A stretch of 7,554 bases of DNA from positions 1 through 7,554 of the forward strand of contig CAADTH010000037.1 in assembly GCA_900751885.1 (NCBI GenBank). The letters run 5' to 3'. Positions 6,603-7,554 of this stretch are shown here, piece by piece (within the stretch, counting starts at the first letter, position 1; each line of letters opens with the position of its first letter). Position numbers and translations under genes: made by a program. This DNA comes from Clostridia bacterium (GTDB lineage Bacteria; Bacillota; Clostridia; UBA1381). The notes beneath the pieces were generated by a model, which saw only the letters and a list, made by a program, of their open reading frames with translations, made no database searches and was not told where the DNA came from.

Positions 6603-6890
6603 GCTCTATTATTCCGTAGGTAACTGGGTGCTTCGCCCCACGTTTCGGGTTTTGTTTCCTAACTGGCTATTAGTTTCCCCAGAGCCCCTTTTCTCACATG
6701 AGAAAAGAGGCAAAAAGAATGTCAAAGGGGGATATCCCCCTTTGATAACCCCCTTACCGACTTGTTCTGTCGCATTGGCTATCGATGCGGCACATGTGCC
6801 GAAATTTCGATTGGAGCACGAAGAGAGGTGGGAGCGGGTTATCGTTTGCTGTTCTATGGTAGAATAGGAGCTATGTCATTTTGATTGGAG
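6603..6890 (-). repeat. Modular structured repeat, inverted copy A (X-Y-Z)
   Basis: This fills most of the 358-bp gap between the two paralogous XRE genes. Read on the minus strand it runs module X (6890-6821), Y (6820-6755, 66 bp) and Z (6754-6603). These are reverse complements of material at 7192-7554. Landmarks are ATTTTGATTGGAG at 6878-6890, the perfect 14-bp palindrome CGGCACATGTGCCG at 6788-6801, a perfect 24-bp palindrome at 6722-6745 (hairpin 1), a 12-pair hairpin at 6684-6711 (hairpin 2), and GCTTCGCCC at 6630-6638. The plus-strand open frame at 6628-6867 is not conserved in the other copies. Confidence 0.85.
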
Positions 6891-7208
6891 TATGAGATTA
6901 TGTATTTTAAATTAGGTGATAGTTATGTCTATGTTAAGTGAACGGCTCATTCAGCTGAAAAAGGAAAAGAAGCTTTTTCAAAAGGATATTACAGAAGCGA
7001 TTGGAGTTTCTGCAAGAGGATATCAGCGGTATGAAAAAGGGGAACGGGAACCAACTGCATCTGTATTAGTAAAACTAGCAGACTTTTTTGATGTGTCTAT
7101 TGACTATCTGATGGGACGGACTGAAAAAAGAGAAGTTAATAAATAAAAGAAATTGTATCTTTTTCAACCTAAAGTAAAACATACGTGAGTTCGTGCTCCA
7201 ATCAAAAT
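6878..7208. repeat. 13-bp perfect inverted repeats bracketing XRE paralogue 2
   Basis: ATTTTGATTGGAG at 6878-6890 and its exact complement CTCCAATCAAAAT at 7196-7208 enclose 305 bp that hold one XRE gene. The same 13-mer opens module X at 7419-7431. With one mismatch it opens module Y at 6804-6816 and 7493-7505, so it is a recurring module boundary rather than a simple pair of ends. Confidence 0.7.
6925..7146 (+). CDS. XRE-family helix-turn-helix regulator, paralogue 2
   Basis: Cro/CI-like protein of 73 residues: LSERLIQLKKEKKLFQKDI, IGVSARGYQRYEKGEREP, then LADFFDVSIDYLMGRTEKR. The frame opens at GTG 6916, but AGGTGAT at 6914-6920 matches the 16S anti-Shine-Dalgarno region and is correctly spaced for ATG 6925, which also gives exact length agreement with paralogue 1. 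The last 22 codons including the stop are about 91% identical in DNA to paralogue 1 (6 differences in 66 bases, nearly all silent), while the first two thirds are far more diverged. The gene lies between inverted copies of the modular repeat. Function beyond DNA binding is unknown; it could be a phage- or element-derived repressor. Confidence 0.85.
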   Translation: MSMLSERLIQLKKEKKLFQKDITEAIGVSARGYQRYEKGEREPTASVLVKLADFFDVSIDYLMGRTEKREVNK

Positions 7209-7554
7209 TCCGGCACGTGTGCCGTACCAATAGCCAAAGCGAGAGAAAAAGTGGGACGGGGTTTCCTAAGGGGTATCCCCTTAGGCGTTCTTTACGCCTC
7301 TTTTCTTACGCAAGAAAAGGGGCTCTGGGGTAACCGATAGTCAATTAGGAAATAAAACTCTAGACGTGGGGCGAAGCACCCAGTTGCCTATGATATAATA
7401 GAAACATACGGTGTCATTCTCCAATCAAAATGACATACCTCCTATTCTACCATAGAACAACAAACGATAACCCACTCCCACCTCTTTTCGTGCTCCAGTC
7501 AAAATTCCGGCACGTGTGCCGTACCAATAGCCAAAGCGAAAGAAAAAGTGGGAC
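7192..7554 (+). repeat. Modular structured repeat, tandem copy B (Y-Z-X-Y)
   Basis: This fills the window's right end. Module Y occurs at 7192-7257 and again at 7489-7554: both 66 bp, two mismatches, period 297 bp. Between them lie Z (7258-7402) and X (7419-7488). Landmarks are the inverted pair CGGCAC/GTGCCG at 7211-7224 and 7508-7521, hairpin 1 CCTAAGGGG/CCCCTTAGG at 7265-7285, hairpin 2 at 7296-7307 with 7312-7323, TCTGGGG, and GGGCGAAGC at 7369-7377. TGTCATT and AATGACA also pair across the start of X. The window ends exactly at the end of the second Y, so another Z probably follows outside. No gene is evident here. Confidence 0.85.

Noticed and set aside
6628..6867. 79-codon plus-strand open frame in the gap between the XRE paralogues
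   Set aside because: It runs through repeat copy A. The matching strand of copy B has in-frame stops after LFPN and after VKNA, so the frame is not conserved, and no convincing ribosome binding site precedes it.
6867..6884. Tiny ATG-TCA-TTT-TGA frame after AGGAG in module X (also on the minus strand of copy B)
   Set aside because: Three codons are too few to call; it may be chance within a conserved repeat, although it is kept in both copies.
6603..7554. CRISPR array or integron attC array
   Set aside because: Repeats are long, few, inverted as well as tandem, and not separated by uniform spacers. No Cas or integrase gene is present and attC core motifs were not seen.

Overview
The window looks like a chromosomal segment from a Gram-positive, low-to-mid GC Firmicute, most likely a member of the Clostridia. 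I base this on the gene families (rimO next to pgsA, recX, a short TtcA-like protein, an HD protein of clostridial type), on strong AGGAGG-type ribosome binding sites and on consensus sigma-A promoters. No species is assigned.

Layout. (1) 12-155: one diverged copy of a structured repeat ('Z') next to the 3' end of the first operon. (2) 164-4450, minus strand: a tightly packed five-gene operon transcribed right to left: double HD-domain protein, recX, rimO, pgsA, ttcA-like. Gaps are 4 to 12 bases and ribosome binding sites overlap upstream stop codons. The products are housekeeping functions (nucleotide hydrolase, RecA modulator, ribosomal protein S12 methylthiolation, phospholipid synthesis, tRNA thiolation). 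(3) 4451-4896: a 446-bp intergenic region with three roughly 100-bp tandem repeats whose complementary arms change together, plus promoters pointing both ways. (4) 4906-5934, plus strand: a PfkB-family sugar kinase resembling 2-keto-3-deoxygluconate kinase, with its own promoter. (5) 5939-7146: three small XRE-family helix-turn-helix regulators. One is on the minus strand with a perfect consensus promoter; two are plus-strand paralogues of identical length. (6) 6603-6890 and 7192-7554: large inverted and tandem copies of a modular repeat (modules X, Y, Z) that bracket the last regulator gene and run off the right edge.

The left half is conserved core genome. The right end, from about 6230, is visibly more AT-rich, repeat-laden and accessory in character. 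The strongest unexplained signal is the Z module. It occurs three times (positions 12-155, 6603-6754 inverted, 7258-7402), and in all three copies two hairpins sit at the same spacing. Their stems are rebuilt with different but complementary bases, and G.T wobbles occur only when the module is read in one orientation, as expected if the functional form is an RNA made from that strand. The second strong signal is the covarying tandem hairpin array upstream of the five-gene operon.
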